From: Chengkuizengella marina
GTDB taxonomy: Bacteria; Bacillota; Bacilli; Paenibacillales; KCTC-33759
Assembly: GCF_009910845.1 (NCBI RefSeq)
Contig: NZ_SIJB01000007.1
Location: forward strand, 62,001-126,000
Reading direction: 5' to 3'
Length of the DNA: 64,000 nt
The notes under the pieces are model-generated. The model was not told where the DNA came from. It saw only the letters and a program-made list of their open reading frames with translations, and searched no databases. Shown piece after piece: positions 9,214 to 17,833 of the stretch. A program made the translations under genes and the position numbers. Numbering within the stretch: the first letter of the stretch is position 1; the number at the start of each line of letters is the position of its first letter.

Positions 9214-9897
9214 TTGCAACAATTTAAAAATAATTATACTACAAAGATTTCTCATACCTCCTCTGTTGATTATTTATTATCCTTACCCAAAGGGTATCAT
9301 GAAACAGATGAAAAGAAACCACTAATTCTTTTTCTTCACGGAGTTGGTGAAAGGGGAGATGATCTTGAACTGATTAAAAAACACGGCATACCCAAAATAG
9401 TAGGGGAAAAAGATGATTTTCCTTTTATTACAATTTCTCCACAATGTCCAGTAGACTCGGTCTGGGATAGAGAATTAGAAATGTTATATTTTTTAATTCA
9501 AGATGTAGTGCAAAACTATAAAGTGGACATTTCTCGTATTTATTTGACAGGTATTAGTATGGGGGGATATGGTGCATGGTGTTTAGCTGAAAAATACCCA
9601 TTGTTGTTTGCTGCGATAATTCCAATTTGTGGTGTGTCGTTACCTTTAGTTAAATTTAGGGATGGAATAAATCAGCTAAACAATACACCGATTTGGGTTT
9701 TTCACGGTGCTGAAGATGATGCGGTTCCTATCCATCATTCAGAAGCAATGGTAAATGCTTTACATCAAGTTGGTGGAAAAGTGAAGTTTACAATATACCC
9801 TCATTTGGGTCATGACTCATGGACAAGGACATATGAGAACGAAGAAATTTACGAATGGTTGTTAAGTCATAAAAATGAGAATATTGAATCATTATAA
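9214..9897 (+). CDS. alpha/beta hydrolase (esterase/peptidase-like)
   Basis: A soluble serine hydrolase of 227 residues, similar to prolyl-oligopeptidase/dienelactone-type esterases. Visible parts are FLHGVGERG (oxyanion region), the nucleophile elbow GISMGGYG, Asp in HGAEDDAVP and His in LGHDSW, a complete triad. TTG 9214 follows AAGGAGGG. No signal peptide is present. It is followed by a convergent gene. Confidence 0.85.
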   Translation: MQQFKNNYTTKISHTSSVDYLLSLPKGYHETDEKKPLILFLHGVGERGDDLELIKKHGIPKIVGEKDDFPFITISPQCPVDSVWDRELEMLYFLIQDVVQNYKVDISRIYLTGISMGGYGAWCLAEKYPLLFAAIIPICGVSLPLVKFRDGINQLNNTPIWVFHGAEDDAVPIHHSEAMVNALHQVGGKVKFTIYPHLGHDSWTRTYENEEIYEWLLSHKNENIESL

Positions 9898-9909
9898 ATG
9901 TTAAATTTA

Positions 9910-10416
9910 TCATTTTGCATTCCTCATTCGTATCATTGAAACATGTAACGTTGAGGAAAGTAGTGAGTTTTTTAAAGGAAAGAGAGAAGGAGTAATTCTT
10001 AATTCGACTTTAGCTTCGACTAAATGTTCAATTAAATCTCCTACGGGTTCAACTTGTTGTGGAATAATGGTTTCAGTAGATATATAATATCCAACCTCCT
10101 CATCAAAACAAGTGAATGATTCACTTGAAAAATGGTATGCATATAATTTTGTTCCTCTAATCGTCTGTAACCATCTAGATTCAATTGTTATAACTTTTTC
10201 TGCGTTTGTAGACTTTTGGAAGTTTTGTACATCTACTGTATTGGAATCAAGCTTTGGCCAATACCCTATTCTTGGACAATCTCGTGGAAAAAAATATAGA
10301 GGTGCATTGTTTTTGTCTATAGACCATACAACTGATGGTAGATCTGGAAATGCACTGCTTTTTCGGGGTTCAAATTTTTTGATGTTTGGATCTTCACTAA
10401 AATGGAATAAGATAAT
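9910..10416 (-). CDS. DUF6886-like protein, start codon ATT
   Basis: The minus-strand frame is open over 168 codons and reads LFHFSEDPNIKKFEPR, YFFPRDCPRIGYWP, ESRWLQTIRGTKLYAY, GYYISTETIIP and SMIRMRNAK, which I recognise as the DUF6886 family from end to end. The frame has no ATG, GTG or TTG before the conserved N-terminus. The best start is ATT (10414-10416), just after AGGAGGAGGG, giving MILFHFSE as in relatives. Either a rare AUU start is used or the start was lost by mutation; decayed neighbours favour loss. The function of the family is unknown. Confidence 0.7.
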   Translation of the reverse strand: MILFHFSEDPNIKKFEPRKSSAFPDLPSVVWSIDKNNAPLYFFPRDCPRIGYWPKLDSNTVDVQNFQKSTNAEKVITIESRWLQTIRGTKLYAYHFSSESFTCFDEEVGYYISTETIIPQQVEPVGDLIEHLVEAKVELRITPSLFPLKNSLLSSTLHVSMIRMRNAK

Positions 10417-10448
10417 ATTATCCCTCCTCCTAAATAATAGTCTGCTAA

Positions 10449-10584
10449 TTAAAATACTTTTTCAATAGAATAAACTCCACTTACTTGGATATTTTGAATC
10501 TCTTCATTTAATAAATAAACATATGTACTTTCATCAATTCCATAATTGGTTCCCTCTCCTCCATATAGAAAAATGTTTGTTCAT
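10449..10584 (-). pseudogene. frameshifted 44-codon mini-gene
   Basis: ATG 10584 follows an AAAGGGGGAAATT ribosome site and reads MNKHFSIW, then stops. Removing one base after the third codon gives MNKIFLYGGEGTNYGIDE through SGVYSIEKVF and a stop at 10449, 44 residues of normal composition; the span of 136 bases is 45 codons plus one. It has a good promoter and lies 32 bases before the DUF6886-like gene, so the two probably formed an operon. I do not recognise the family. A complete gene could originally have been longer. Confidence 0.5.
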
Positions 10585-10610
10585 AATTTCCCCCTTTTCG
10601 TTACTGGAGT

Positions 10611-10638
10611 ATTATAACAAATTAATATTGTTTAGCAA
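10611..10638 (-). promoter_or_regulatory. sigma-A-type promoter, minus strand
   Basis: Minus-strand TTGCTA and TATAAT with 16-base spacing, about 30 bases before the ATG of the frameshifted mini-gene. Confidence 0.55.
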
Positions 10639-10661
10639 CAGATGATCACAATAAATTTTTG

Positions 10662-10690
10662 TTGACAACATTTACTAAACAAAGTAAAAT
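10662..10690 (+). promoter_or_regulatory. sigma-A-type promoter before GNAT remnant
   Basis: Perfect TTGACA (10662-10667), 17-base spacer, TAAAAT (10685-10690). It lies 65 bases before the GNAT pseudogene start and diverges from the minus-strand promoter at 10611. Confidence 0.65.
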
Positions 10691-10755
10691 CTCTAATTAC
10701 ATTCAAATTACGTTTGTTTCAGTTTCGTTGTTATAAAAGATGATGGGGTGGAGAA

Positions 10756-11097
10756 AATGAATGATAAAATAAAAATAGAAGATATTTTTATGTACATGTA
10801 TATGGGGAATTGAACATATAGAGGATCAAACATTAATTGTAGGTTAATTTGTTTATTGTAACCAGGACTCATTACTGAAGCTTCAAAAACTTTGATCAAA
10901 TTTTCTTTTGATCATATGAAGGTAAAACAGAGTTGAATCGAGATGCAATGTTGAAAATGTAGGTTATGAAAGAGTCATGCAAAAGATGGGGATGACTTAT
11001 GAAGGGACTTTAAGAGAACAAATATTTTAAAAAGAATGATGAATATGTAAAAATGTATTCACTTTTAAGAAAGGAATACGAAAAAACGATATTATAA
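10756..11097 (+). pseudogene. GNAT N-acetyltransferase remnant
   Basis: Decayed acetyltransferase. After a ribosome site and ATG the frame stops after 18 codons. Downstream, in shifted frames, VENVGYERVMQKMGMTYEGT, LREQIF and KNDEYVKMYSLLRKEYEK match the conserved C-terminal end of GNAT acetyltransferases. At least three frame breaks and a small deletion before the motif are needed to join them. The total is 342 bases against about 540 for a complete gene. The promoter upstream is still near consensus. Confidence 0.75.
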
Positions 11098-11209
11098 AGG
11101 TGTTTAAGTCCCCCCAATGAAGTGTTGATCGTATAAAGATAATCTTCTGTACTGAAAACAAAACTGAACTTATTGAACAGCAGTAAAAAATCGTAGGGGG
11201 TTGGTTACT

Positions 11210-11977
11210 GTGAGAAGTATAATTAAACAGGAACTCGTTAAGATAGAAAAAGAACATCAAGTAAAAATTTTATATGCTTGTGAATCAGGAAGCAGGGCAT
11301 GGGGGTTTGCATCACAGGACAGTGATTATGATGTAAGGTTTATCTATATCCATACTAGAGATTGGTATTTGTCTATTAAAGAAAAGAGAGATGTGATTGA
11401 ATTACCAATTGATGATTTATTAGATATCAATGGATGGGATTTACAAAAAGCATTAAAATTATTTAAAAAGTCAAATCCTCCATTATTAGAATGGTTGCAA
11501 TCCGACATTGTATATTCAGAATCCTTTACAACTGCTCAAAAAATTAGGAATCTAGTTTCTGTATCGTTTTCTCCAAAATCATGTTTACATCATTATTTAA
11601 ATATGGCAAAAGGCAACTTTAGAGACTATTTACAAGAAAACGAAGTGAAAATCAAAAAATACTTTTATGTTCTCAGACCATTATTAGCTTGTAAATGGAT
11701 GGAGTTAAAACAATCTCCTCCTCCATTGAAGTTTGAATTTCTAGTTTCATCTCTTGTTCCAGAAGGGCAACTTAAAGAACAGATTTTTGAATTATTACAT
11801 AAAAAAAAGACAGGTGAAGAACTAGATAAGGAGCCCAAAATTAATGAAATTCACCTGTTTATAGAAGAAACTATACAATATTATGAACAATATACTCAGA
11901 ATGTTTCTAAAGTTATATGGAATAACGATGACGAATTAGATAAAATATTTTTAGAGACTTTACAAGAAGTTTGGTAA
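11210..11977 (+). CDS. RlaP-type nucleotidyltransferase-like protein
   Basis: A 255-residue protein of the DNA polymerase beta-like nucleotidyltransferase superfamily (PF10127-like). The signature CESGSRAWGFASQDSDYDVR holds the GS motif and the two metal-binding Asp residues, followed by a helical C-terminal part. The target nucleotide or acceptor is unknown. GTG 11210 lies 9 bases after AGGGGG; TTG 11201 abuts that site and is less likely. Confidence 0.82.
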   Translation: MRSIIKQELVKIEKEHQVKILYACESGSRAWGFASQDSDYDVRFIYIHTRDWYLSIKEKRDVIELPIDDLLDINGWDLQKALKLFKKSNPPLLEWLQSDIVYSESFTTAQKIRNLVSVSFSPKSCLHHYLNMAKGNFRDYLQENEVKIKKYFYVLRPLLACKWMELKQSPPPLKFEFLVSSLVPEGQLKEQIFELLHKKKTGEELDKEPKINEIHLFIEETIQYYEQYTQNVSKVIWNNDDELDKIFLETLQEVW

Positions 11978-12011
11978 AATTAGAATATATTACATATATA
12001 AGGTGATGAGC

Positions 12012-12758
12012 ATGAATGAATTAGCTAACAAAACGATGATCGTAACCGGAGCGGCAGGGGGAATAGGAGAAGCAATTACAATTAAATGTTTAGAGCAAGG
12101 TGCGACCGTAATTGCCTGTGACCTTAATAATAAACAATTAAAAAAACTTGAAAAATTAAAATATAGATTTTATGATAATCCACTTTTTGTTTTTCCAGTA
12201 GATGTTTCAGATCATAAAGATGTAAAACAATTTTTTTCAATTATTAGTATGAAATTCTCTAAAATTGATGGTCTAGTAAACAATGCTGGAATTTATTTAG
12301 GTAGAGATTTACTAGATTACACTCCAGAGCTGATGGATAAAGTCATTAACGTAAATATAAAAGGTTCTACTTACTTTTCACAACTTTTTGGAGAATTATT
12401 ATTACACCGTAAAGATAAGGGATCTATTGTGAACATCTCTTCTGTCTCAGGGCAGGAAGGTAGTACGGATGCGGTATATGGATTAACGAAAGCTGCAATT
12501 ATTGGATTAACAAAAAGTTGTGCACTTAATTTTTCTCCTAATATTAGAGTTAATGCGGTGACACCTGGATTAGTAGAAACAAATATGCTAGAAGATATTC
12601 CAGAGTGGCGGATAAATGAATATCGAGAAAAGGAATTGTTAAATGAGAGATTACAACCTGAAGATGTAGCCAATACGGTTGCTTTTCTTTTATCAGATGC
12701 TGCTCGTAATTTTACTGGTTCTGTATTTGATATTAATAACGGTTGTTATATGAGGTAA
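12012..12758 (+). CDS. short-chain dehydrogenase/reductase (SDR)
   Basis: A classical SDR oxidoreductase of 248 residues. Seen are the cofactor loop TGAAGGIGEA, VNNAG, catalytic Ser in NISSVSG and the YGLTK pair, plus a C-terminal FTGSVFDINNG typical of FabG-like members. Asp after the second strand (ACDLNN) suggests NAD preference. ATG 12012 sits 6 bases after AGGTG; the earlier GTG 12003 overlaps that site. The phzF-like gene follows after 28 bases, so the two may be co-transcribed. The substrate is unknown. Confidence 0.88.
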   Translation: MNELANKTMIVTGAAGGIGEAITIKCLEQGATVIACDLNNKQLKKLEKLKYRFYDNPLFVFPVDVSDHKDVKQFFSIISMKFSKIDGLVNNAGIYLGRDLLDYTPELMDKVINVNIKGSTYFSQLFGELLLHRKDKGSIVNISSVSGQEGSTDAVYGLTKAAIIGLTKSCALNFSPNIRVNAVTPGLVETNMLEDIPEWRINEYREKELLNERLQPEDVANTVAFLLSDAARNFTGSVFDINNGCYMR

Positions 12759-12786
12759 ACACAAAACGAACAAGGAGATAAACACC

Positions 12787-13677
12787 ATGAATGAAATTAA
12801 GGTTTTACATATAGATGCATTTAGTGAAATTGCTAACAAAGGAAATCCTGCTGGTATCGTTCTAAGTGCAGATCATTTAAATGAAAATCAAATGCAAAGA
12901 ATTGCAAAAATTGCTGGTTTTAATGAAACAGCATTTATTCTTGAGTCAGATCACTCAGATATACGTATAAGATTTTTCACTCCTGGACATGAAATAGATT
13001 TATGCGGCCATGCAACAATTGCTAGCATTTATGCACTTAGAACCAACAATCAAATAACTAAAGATTTATTTACAATTGAAACAAATGCAGGACAATTGCC
13101 AGTTCGTACTTATGAAGAAGGAGAGCATTTGGGCATATATATGCAACAAACTCCTGCCAAGTTTTTACCATGTAAATCTCAAGTAAATAAGCTAGCTGAA
13201 TCAATAGGATTAACGAAAGAGGATATAGACTTACAATTTCCAATTACATACGGAAGTACAGGGATTTGGACGTTACTAATACCTATTAAAAAACTTGAAT
13301 CCTTTCAAAAAATGAAACCTAATAATCAATTGTTTCCAAAAATTTTAAAAGAATTGCCAAAGTCATCTGTTCATCCTTTTTGCTTAGAAACATACGATGA
13401 TTTAGCAGATATGCATGGTAGGCATTTTTCATCACCATATTCAGGAACGACTGAGGATGCAGTGACAGGTACAGCTTCTGGAGTAATGGGTGCGTATTTT
13501 GCAAAATACATCTATAATGAACGAGATACGAATAAGTTATCAATTCTAGTAGAACAAGGTCAAGAGATTGATAGGGATGGAAGAGTATCAGTTAATGTAG
13601 AACAAACTTCTGACGGATATGAAGTAGGAATATATGGTACTGCAGTTTTTGTAAAAGAATTTAAAATTACAATATAA
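12787..13677 (+). CDS. PhzF-family isomerase/epimerase
   Basis: A 296-residue PhzF-like protein with two diaminopimelate-epimerase-like halves. HIDAFSEIANKGNPAG, the Glu of FNETAFI (catalytic in PhzF), FTPGHEIDLCGHATIAS and the C-terminal GTTEDAVTGTASG are the family hallmarks. No other phenazine genes are nearby, so a phenazine role is unlikely; most such homologues have unknown substrates. AAGGAG precedes the ATG and a strong terminator follows. Confidence 0.9.
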   Translation: MNEIKVLHIDAFSEIANKGNPAGIVLSADHLNENQMQRIAKIAGFNETAFILESDHSDIRIRFFTPGHEIDLCGHATIASIYALRTNNQITKDLFTIETNAGQLPVRTYEEGEHLGIYMQQTPAKFLPCKSQVNKLAESIGLTKEDIDLQFPITYGSTGIWTLLIPIKKLESFQKMKPNNQLFPKILKELPKSSVHPFCLETYDDLADMHGRHFSSPYSGTTEDAVTGTASGVMGAYFAKYIYNERDTNKLSILVEQGQEIDRDGRVSVNVEQTSDGYEVGIYGTAVFVKEFKITI

Positions 13678-13703
13678 ATATGGAGTACTTACTTTAAAGT
13701 AAC

Positions 13704-13727
13704 AGCCACCTTCAAAGGTGGTTTTTT
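13704..13727 (+). terminator. Rho-independent terminator
   Basis: Stem CCACCTT/AAGGTGG (with a CA-type loop) followed by TTTTTTCC, 27 bases after the PhzF stop. Confidence 0.9.
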
Positions 13728-13943
13728 CCTTTATTCAAGAATTGGCATGATTTACTGGTAGTCTATTAAAAAATTAATTGATATGATCATTAGGAATTTA
13801 GCAATACATATATGTATGTAAATGCTTTTATATTAATCTTTAATAACTATTGATATAAGTTTGAGTGGATAAACTATATGTATTTTTAAATTCGTGTCTA
13901 TTTAAGACGAATATTTAAAAATATTTTAAGTAGAGGGGAAACC

Positions 13944-15845
13944 ATGAAGAAAATCTTATTGTTATTACTTACATTAACCATGGTATTTTTGTTATTCACT
14001 TCATTGAGTTTAGTTAGTGCATTAAGTGTGGAAGAAAAGTTTGATTCATTAAAGGAAAAAAACATATTTAGTGGATATGAGGACGGATTGCCACATTTAG
14101 AAGATCAAATGACTCGTGAACAAGCAGCAAAAATTGTTACCCTTATTTTTAATTTAAATACTTCTGAATCTTCAAGTGAGCAGACGTTCACTGATGTTCC
14201 TCTAGATCGATGGTCACATCAATATATTGAAACTGCTGTTAATCACGGAATTGTCAATGGAATAGGAAACAATGAATTTACTCCAACTGATCAAGTTTCA
14301 TATGAACAGTTTGCAAAAATGTTAGTTATTGGATATAGTCAAGCCATAAATGATGAAATTTCTGAAGAAAAACTAGTAGATGAAAATCATGTGAGTGGAT
14401 GGGCTAAGAAATATGTTTCAACAGCACTAAATTGGGGATTGATTGAAGAAACCGAAGATTATAAAAAATATGCTAATCGTGTGTTTTTGGTAGAGGCGGC
14501 ATATATAACAGAAAAGAAATTTTTGAATACTGTTAAAAAACCAGTAGTTTCCCCTTCTAAAGGAAATAGTGGTTCAACTAATAGTAATGACACAGGCACA
14601 GATCCAGGAAGCGACTCAGGAACAGAACCAGGTGAAGGTTCAGGAACGGATCCAGGAAGCGGTTCAGGAGCGGACCCAGGAAGCGGCACAGGAACGGAAT
14701 TAGGTGAAGGTTCAGGCACGGACCCAGGAAGCGGTTCAGGAGCGGACCCAGGAAGCGGCACAGGAACGGAATTAGGTGAAGGTTCAGGCACAGACCCAGG
14801 AAACGGTTCCGGAGCGGACCCAGGTGAAGGTTCAGGCACAGACCCAGGTGAAGGTTCAGGTACAGAAGTAAGTGAGGATGAGCCCATAGTTTTAGCGTAC
14901 TATACTAAATATACTGCTCAAGATAATTCCTCACTTCAAGCATTGAATACGTTTCATAACTATATGAGTGCTATTTCTACTATAACATTTGGTATTACTA
15001 ATTTAGGTGAAATAGAAGGGTATTACCCTACTGATGCTATAGATTTTGCAAATAATAATAACTTGAATACGTATGCAGCAATCGGAAATCATGATTCTAA
15101 TGGATTTAGTTCTCAATTAGCTAATGATGTATTGAATGACCACAATAAGAGATCAAAAATGATAAATAATATTGAAACTTTGGTGAAAGATTATAACTAT
15201 GCAGGGGTTAATCTAGATTTTGAAAATATGTATTATTACGATAGAGCAATATATACTCAGTTTGTAGATGAACTTGCTAATAGATTACAACCTCAAGGAT
15301 ACGAAATCATCGTCTCGGTTACTGCAAAAACCAGGGACATCCCAAATGCAGCATGGAGTGGAGCTTTTGATTACGCTGCGCTTGGTGAAATTGTAGATTA
15401 TATACAACTAATGTCCTATGATCAACATGGAACTTGGGGCGAGCCTGGTCCAGTTTCAGGTTATGATTGGCTACAAAACGTATTTAATTATGCAGACTCT
15501 CAGATCCCATCAGATAAAATAATAATTGGAATCCCCGGCTACGCAATTGATTGGGATTTATCTGGTACTTCTAATAATAAAGCAATAAGTCAAAAAGAAG
15601 TAAGTAGAACATTTTCTCAAGGTGGTATTACTGCAAAAAGAGATGATAAGTCAAAAACACCTTATTATGAATATATAGATGATTTAGGAAATCAACATGT
15701 GGTATGGTACGATGATGACCAAAGTATTAGTGAAAAAGTAAGCTTAGTTAATGATTATAATTTTGCTGGAGTTTCTATATGGGAAGTTGACTACGGTAAT
15801 GAAGATTTTTGGAAAGCCATAAAAAAAGGTATACAACATCACTAG
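13944..15845 (+). CDS. SLH-domain glycosyl hydrolase family 18 protein with repeat linker
   Basis: Secreted cell-surface enzyme, 633 residues: a signal peptide (1-26), SLH repeats (~30-200: EQAAKIV, DVPLDRWSHQYIETA, YEQFAKML) that bind secondary wall polymer, a Gly/Ser/Glu/Pro-type linker (~205-310) and a GH18 barrel (~315-633). The GH18 active strand reads AGVNLDFE, keeping the catalytic Glu, with QLMSYDQHG and SIWEVD later, as in YaaH-like members, so it likely cuts peptidoglycan or chitin-like glycans. GGGG precedes the ATG. The linker DNA is clearly richer in G+C than the gene around it. The next gene is a paralogue without the linker. Confidence 0.87.
   Translation: MKKILLLLLTLTMVFLLFTSLSLVSALSVEEKFDSLKEKNIFSGYEDGLPHLEDQMTREQAAKIVTLIFNLNTSESSSEQTFTDVPLDRWSHQYIETAVNHGIVNGIGNNEFTPTDQVSYEQFAKMLVIGYSQAINDEISEEKLVDENHVSGWAKKYVSTALNWGLIEETEDYKKYANRVFLVEAAYITEKKFLNTVKKPVVSPSKGNSGSTNSNDTGTDPGSDSGTEPGEGSGTDPGSGSGADPGSGTGTELGEGSGTDPGSGSGADPGSGTGTELGEGSGTDPGNGSGADPGEGSGTDPGEGSGTEVSEDEPIVLAYYTKYTAQDNSSLQALNTFHNYMSAISTITFGITNLGEIEGYYPTDAIDFANNNNLNTYAAIGNHDSNGFSSQLANDVLNDHNKRSKMINNIETLVKDYNYAGVNLDFENMYYYDRAIYTQFVDELANRLQPQGYEIIVSVTAKTRDIPNAAWSGAFDYAALGEIVDYIQLMSYDQHGTWGEPGPVSGYDWLQNVFNYADSQIPSDKIIIGIPGYAIDWDLSGTSNNKAISQKEVSRTFSQGGITAKRDDKSKTPYYEYIDDLGNQHVVWYDDDQSISEKVSLVNDYNFAGVSIWEVDYGNEDFWKAIKKGIQHH
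14637..14828 (+). repeat. 72-bp tandem repeat in linker
   Basis: Two almost identical 72-bp units (14637-14708 and 14709-14780) and a partial third (14781-14828) encode 24-residue units rich in GTDPGSGSG. They are built from 12-bp subunits such as ggttcaggagcg. The frame is kept, so gain or loss of units would only change linker length. Confidence 0.85.
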
Positions 15846-15866
15846 ATTATATAAATAAAAGTACTG

Positions 15867-15893
15867 AAAATAGCCGAAAGGCTATTTTTTTTT
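15867..15893 (+). terminator. Rho-independent terminator
   Basis: AATAGCC/GGCTATT stem with a GAAA loop followed by nine T, 22 bases after the first GH18 gene. Confidence 0.9.
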
Positions 15894-16062
15894 GTAACTG
15901 TAATGATATCTATTCGTGGAAACATTTGCTGGTAGATATATAAAATATTTGCTGTTATTATATTAACTGTATTTTTGGAAGTATTTTTAATAGATTAATA
16001 TATATTTATTGTTGATTTCATCATTTATTTTAAAAAATTCAACGATTAAAGGAGATTTTACC

Positions 16063-17625
16063 ATGAAGAAAATCTTATCGGCATTACTTACGTCAGCCAT
16101 GGTATTTTCATTAATGACTACATTTACTACGGTTGAAGCAAAAACTACTGAACAAATGTTTAAGGAATTGAAAGATGAAAAAATATTTAGTGGGTATGAA
16201 GATGGATTACCTCATTTAGAAGATAAAATGAATCGAGAGCAGGCAGCAAAAATTATTGCACTTTTGTTTGAATTAGATTTATCAAATATTTCTGAGGATC
16301 CTACTTTTTCTGATGTTCATAAGAGTAGTTGGTCTTATAAATATATAGAAGCTGCAGCTGAATTTGGAATTATTAATGGAATTGGTGATGGTAAGTTTGC
16401 ACCCAAAGAAACTGTAACTTATGAGCAGTTTGCTAAAATGTTAACCGTTGGATATGAGAAAATAAATGGTGAAAAAATAGCAAAAAAACAAAATGTTGAA
16501 GGTAATGTGAGTACTTGGGCAGTCAATTATGTTGCAGCTGCACTGAATTGGAAATTTATAAAAAGTCATGAGGATTATACTATTTCTGCCAATCGTAAAT
16601 TTTTAGTAGAATCAGCTTATTCAGTATTTAGTATAGTAAAAGAAAAGAGTTCATTATCTGATGTAGAAGATAAAAAAGTTCTTGCTTTTTATACAAAATA
16701 TAGTTCACAAGACTTGTCATCATATGATTCATTAATGTTATATAAAGATTCTATAAATTCTATTGCCACCACTACATTTACATTAACTGAATCAGGGGAA
16801 ATTGATGGCTTATTTGCAAAAAAAGGCGTGAATTTTGCAAATGATAATAATATTACAACCTATGCTGCAATTAACAACGGTCATGATTTTGATTCAGATT
16901 TAGCAAGCCTTATATTAAATGATGAACAGTTAAGTAAGAGAACTATAAATAATATAGAAAAGTTATTAAAAGATTATGATTATAATGGTGTTAATTTAGA
17001 TATTGAAAATATGCATCCTGAGGATAGAGATGTGTATACTCAGTTTGTGCAAAAACTAGCTAATCAATTACAACCTAAAGGATATGAAGTTATCGTTTCA
17101 GTTTCAGCAAAATCATCTGACAATCCAAATGCGGCTTGGAGTGGAGCCTTTGATTATGCTGCATTAGGAGAAATTGTAGATTATGTACAATTAATGTCTT
17201 ATGATCAAAATGGTCCTTGGGGCTCAGCTGGTCCTGTTTCAGGATTAAATTGGGTAGAAGACGTAGTGAAATATGCAGTTTCTCAAATCGATTATAATAA
17301 AATATTAATAGGAATTCCCTCTTACGGTTATGATTGGAATCTAGATGATTCTTCAAAAAATAAAACAATATTGTGGAGTGAACTTTCAAAAATTATGACT
17401 AATAATGAAAGCACCAAAATGTATCGTGATGAAGCTGCTAATTCTCCATATTTGACATATACAGATGCTAATGGACAAGAACATATTGTTTGGTATGAAG
17501 ACAGTGAAAGTGTAATTGATAAAGTGGAATTGATCGATCAATATGGTTTAGCAGGTGTATCCGTTTGGGAAATTGGATCTACTAATGATGGTTTTTGGGC
17601 AGCCGTTGAAAAAGGATTACAATAA
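16063..17625 (+). CDS. SLH-domain glycosyl hydrolase family 18 protein
   Basis: Paralogue of the preceding gene, 520 residues: a signal peptide ending in VEA, SLH repeats (EQAAKII, DVHKSSWSYKYIEAA, YEQFAKML) and a GH18 domain with GVNLDIE (catalytic Glu near residue 315), QLMSYDQNG and SVWEIG. It lacks the repeat linker, so the catalytic domain sits close to the wall-binding part. ATG 16063 follows AAAGGAG; a longer in-frame start at 16009 adds 18 residues before a normal signal peptide and is rejected. Its own terminator follows, so the two genes are probably separate units. Confidence 0.87.
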   Translation: MKKILSALLTSAMVFSLMTTFTTVEAKTTEQMFKELKDEKIFSGYEDGLPHLEDKMNREQAAKIIALLFELDLSNISEDPTFSDVHKSSWSYKYIEAAAEFGIINGIGDGKFAPKETVTYEQFAKMLTVGYEKINGEKIAKKQNVEGNVSTWAVNYVAAALNWKFIKSHEDYTISANRKFLVESAYSVFSIVKEKSSLSDVEDKKVLAFYTKYSSQDLSSYDSLMLYKDSINSIATTTFTLTESGEIDGLFAKKGVNFANDNNITTYAAINNGHDFDSDLASLILNDEQLSKRTINNIEKLLKDYDYNGVNLDIENMHPEDRDVYTQFVQKLANQLQPKGYEVIVSVSAKSSDNPNAAWSGAFDYAALGEIVDYVQLMSYDQNGPWGSAGPVSGLNWVEDVVKYAVSQIDYNKILIGIPSYGYDWNLDDSSKNKTILWSELSKIMTNNESTKMYRDEAANSPYLTYTDANGQEHIVWYEDSESVIDKVELIDQYGLAGVSVWEIGSTNDGFWAAVEKGLQ

Positions 17626-17653
17626 TAATTTATTAGTTGTTAGGAAAAGATAA

Positions 17654-17692
17654 TATGCATGAAGGTCTTGGAAACTTCATGCATATTTTTTA
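17654..17692 (+). terminator. Rho-independent terminator
   Basis: Stem TATGCATGAAG/CTTCATGCATA followed by TTTTTTA, 29 bases after the second GH18 gene. Confidence 0.88.
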
Positions 17693-17833
17693 TAGAATTT
17701 TCCCTCTTGATTAGATTCTTTATGATGACAATACTTTTATATTGTGAATAATTTGTACATTGTAAAATAATCCCTTCCTTGATAAGATAGGTTTATTATC
17801 TTATATAACATACATAAGGAAGTGGGAGTGGTC

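Noticed and set aside
10112-10468. Plus-strand open frame of 118 codons
   Set aside because: It lies opposite the DUF6886-like coding frame, which has recognisable family motifs; the plus frame has no ribosome site or protein-like composition.
12787-13677. Phenazine biosynthesis cluster
   Set aside because: Only a PhzF-family protein is present; no phzA-E or G genes lie nearby, and the family is much broader than phenazine synthesis.
14459-14887. Minus-strand Pro/Ser-rich frame of 142 codons
   Set aside because: It is the mirror of the GC-rich tandem-repeat linker in the GH18 gene; low-complexity repeats stay open in several frames.
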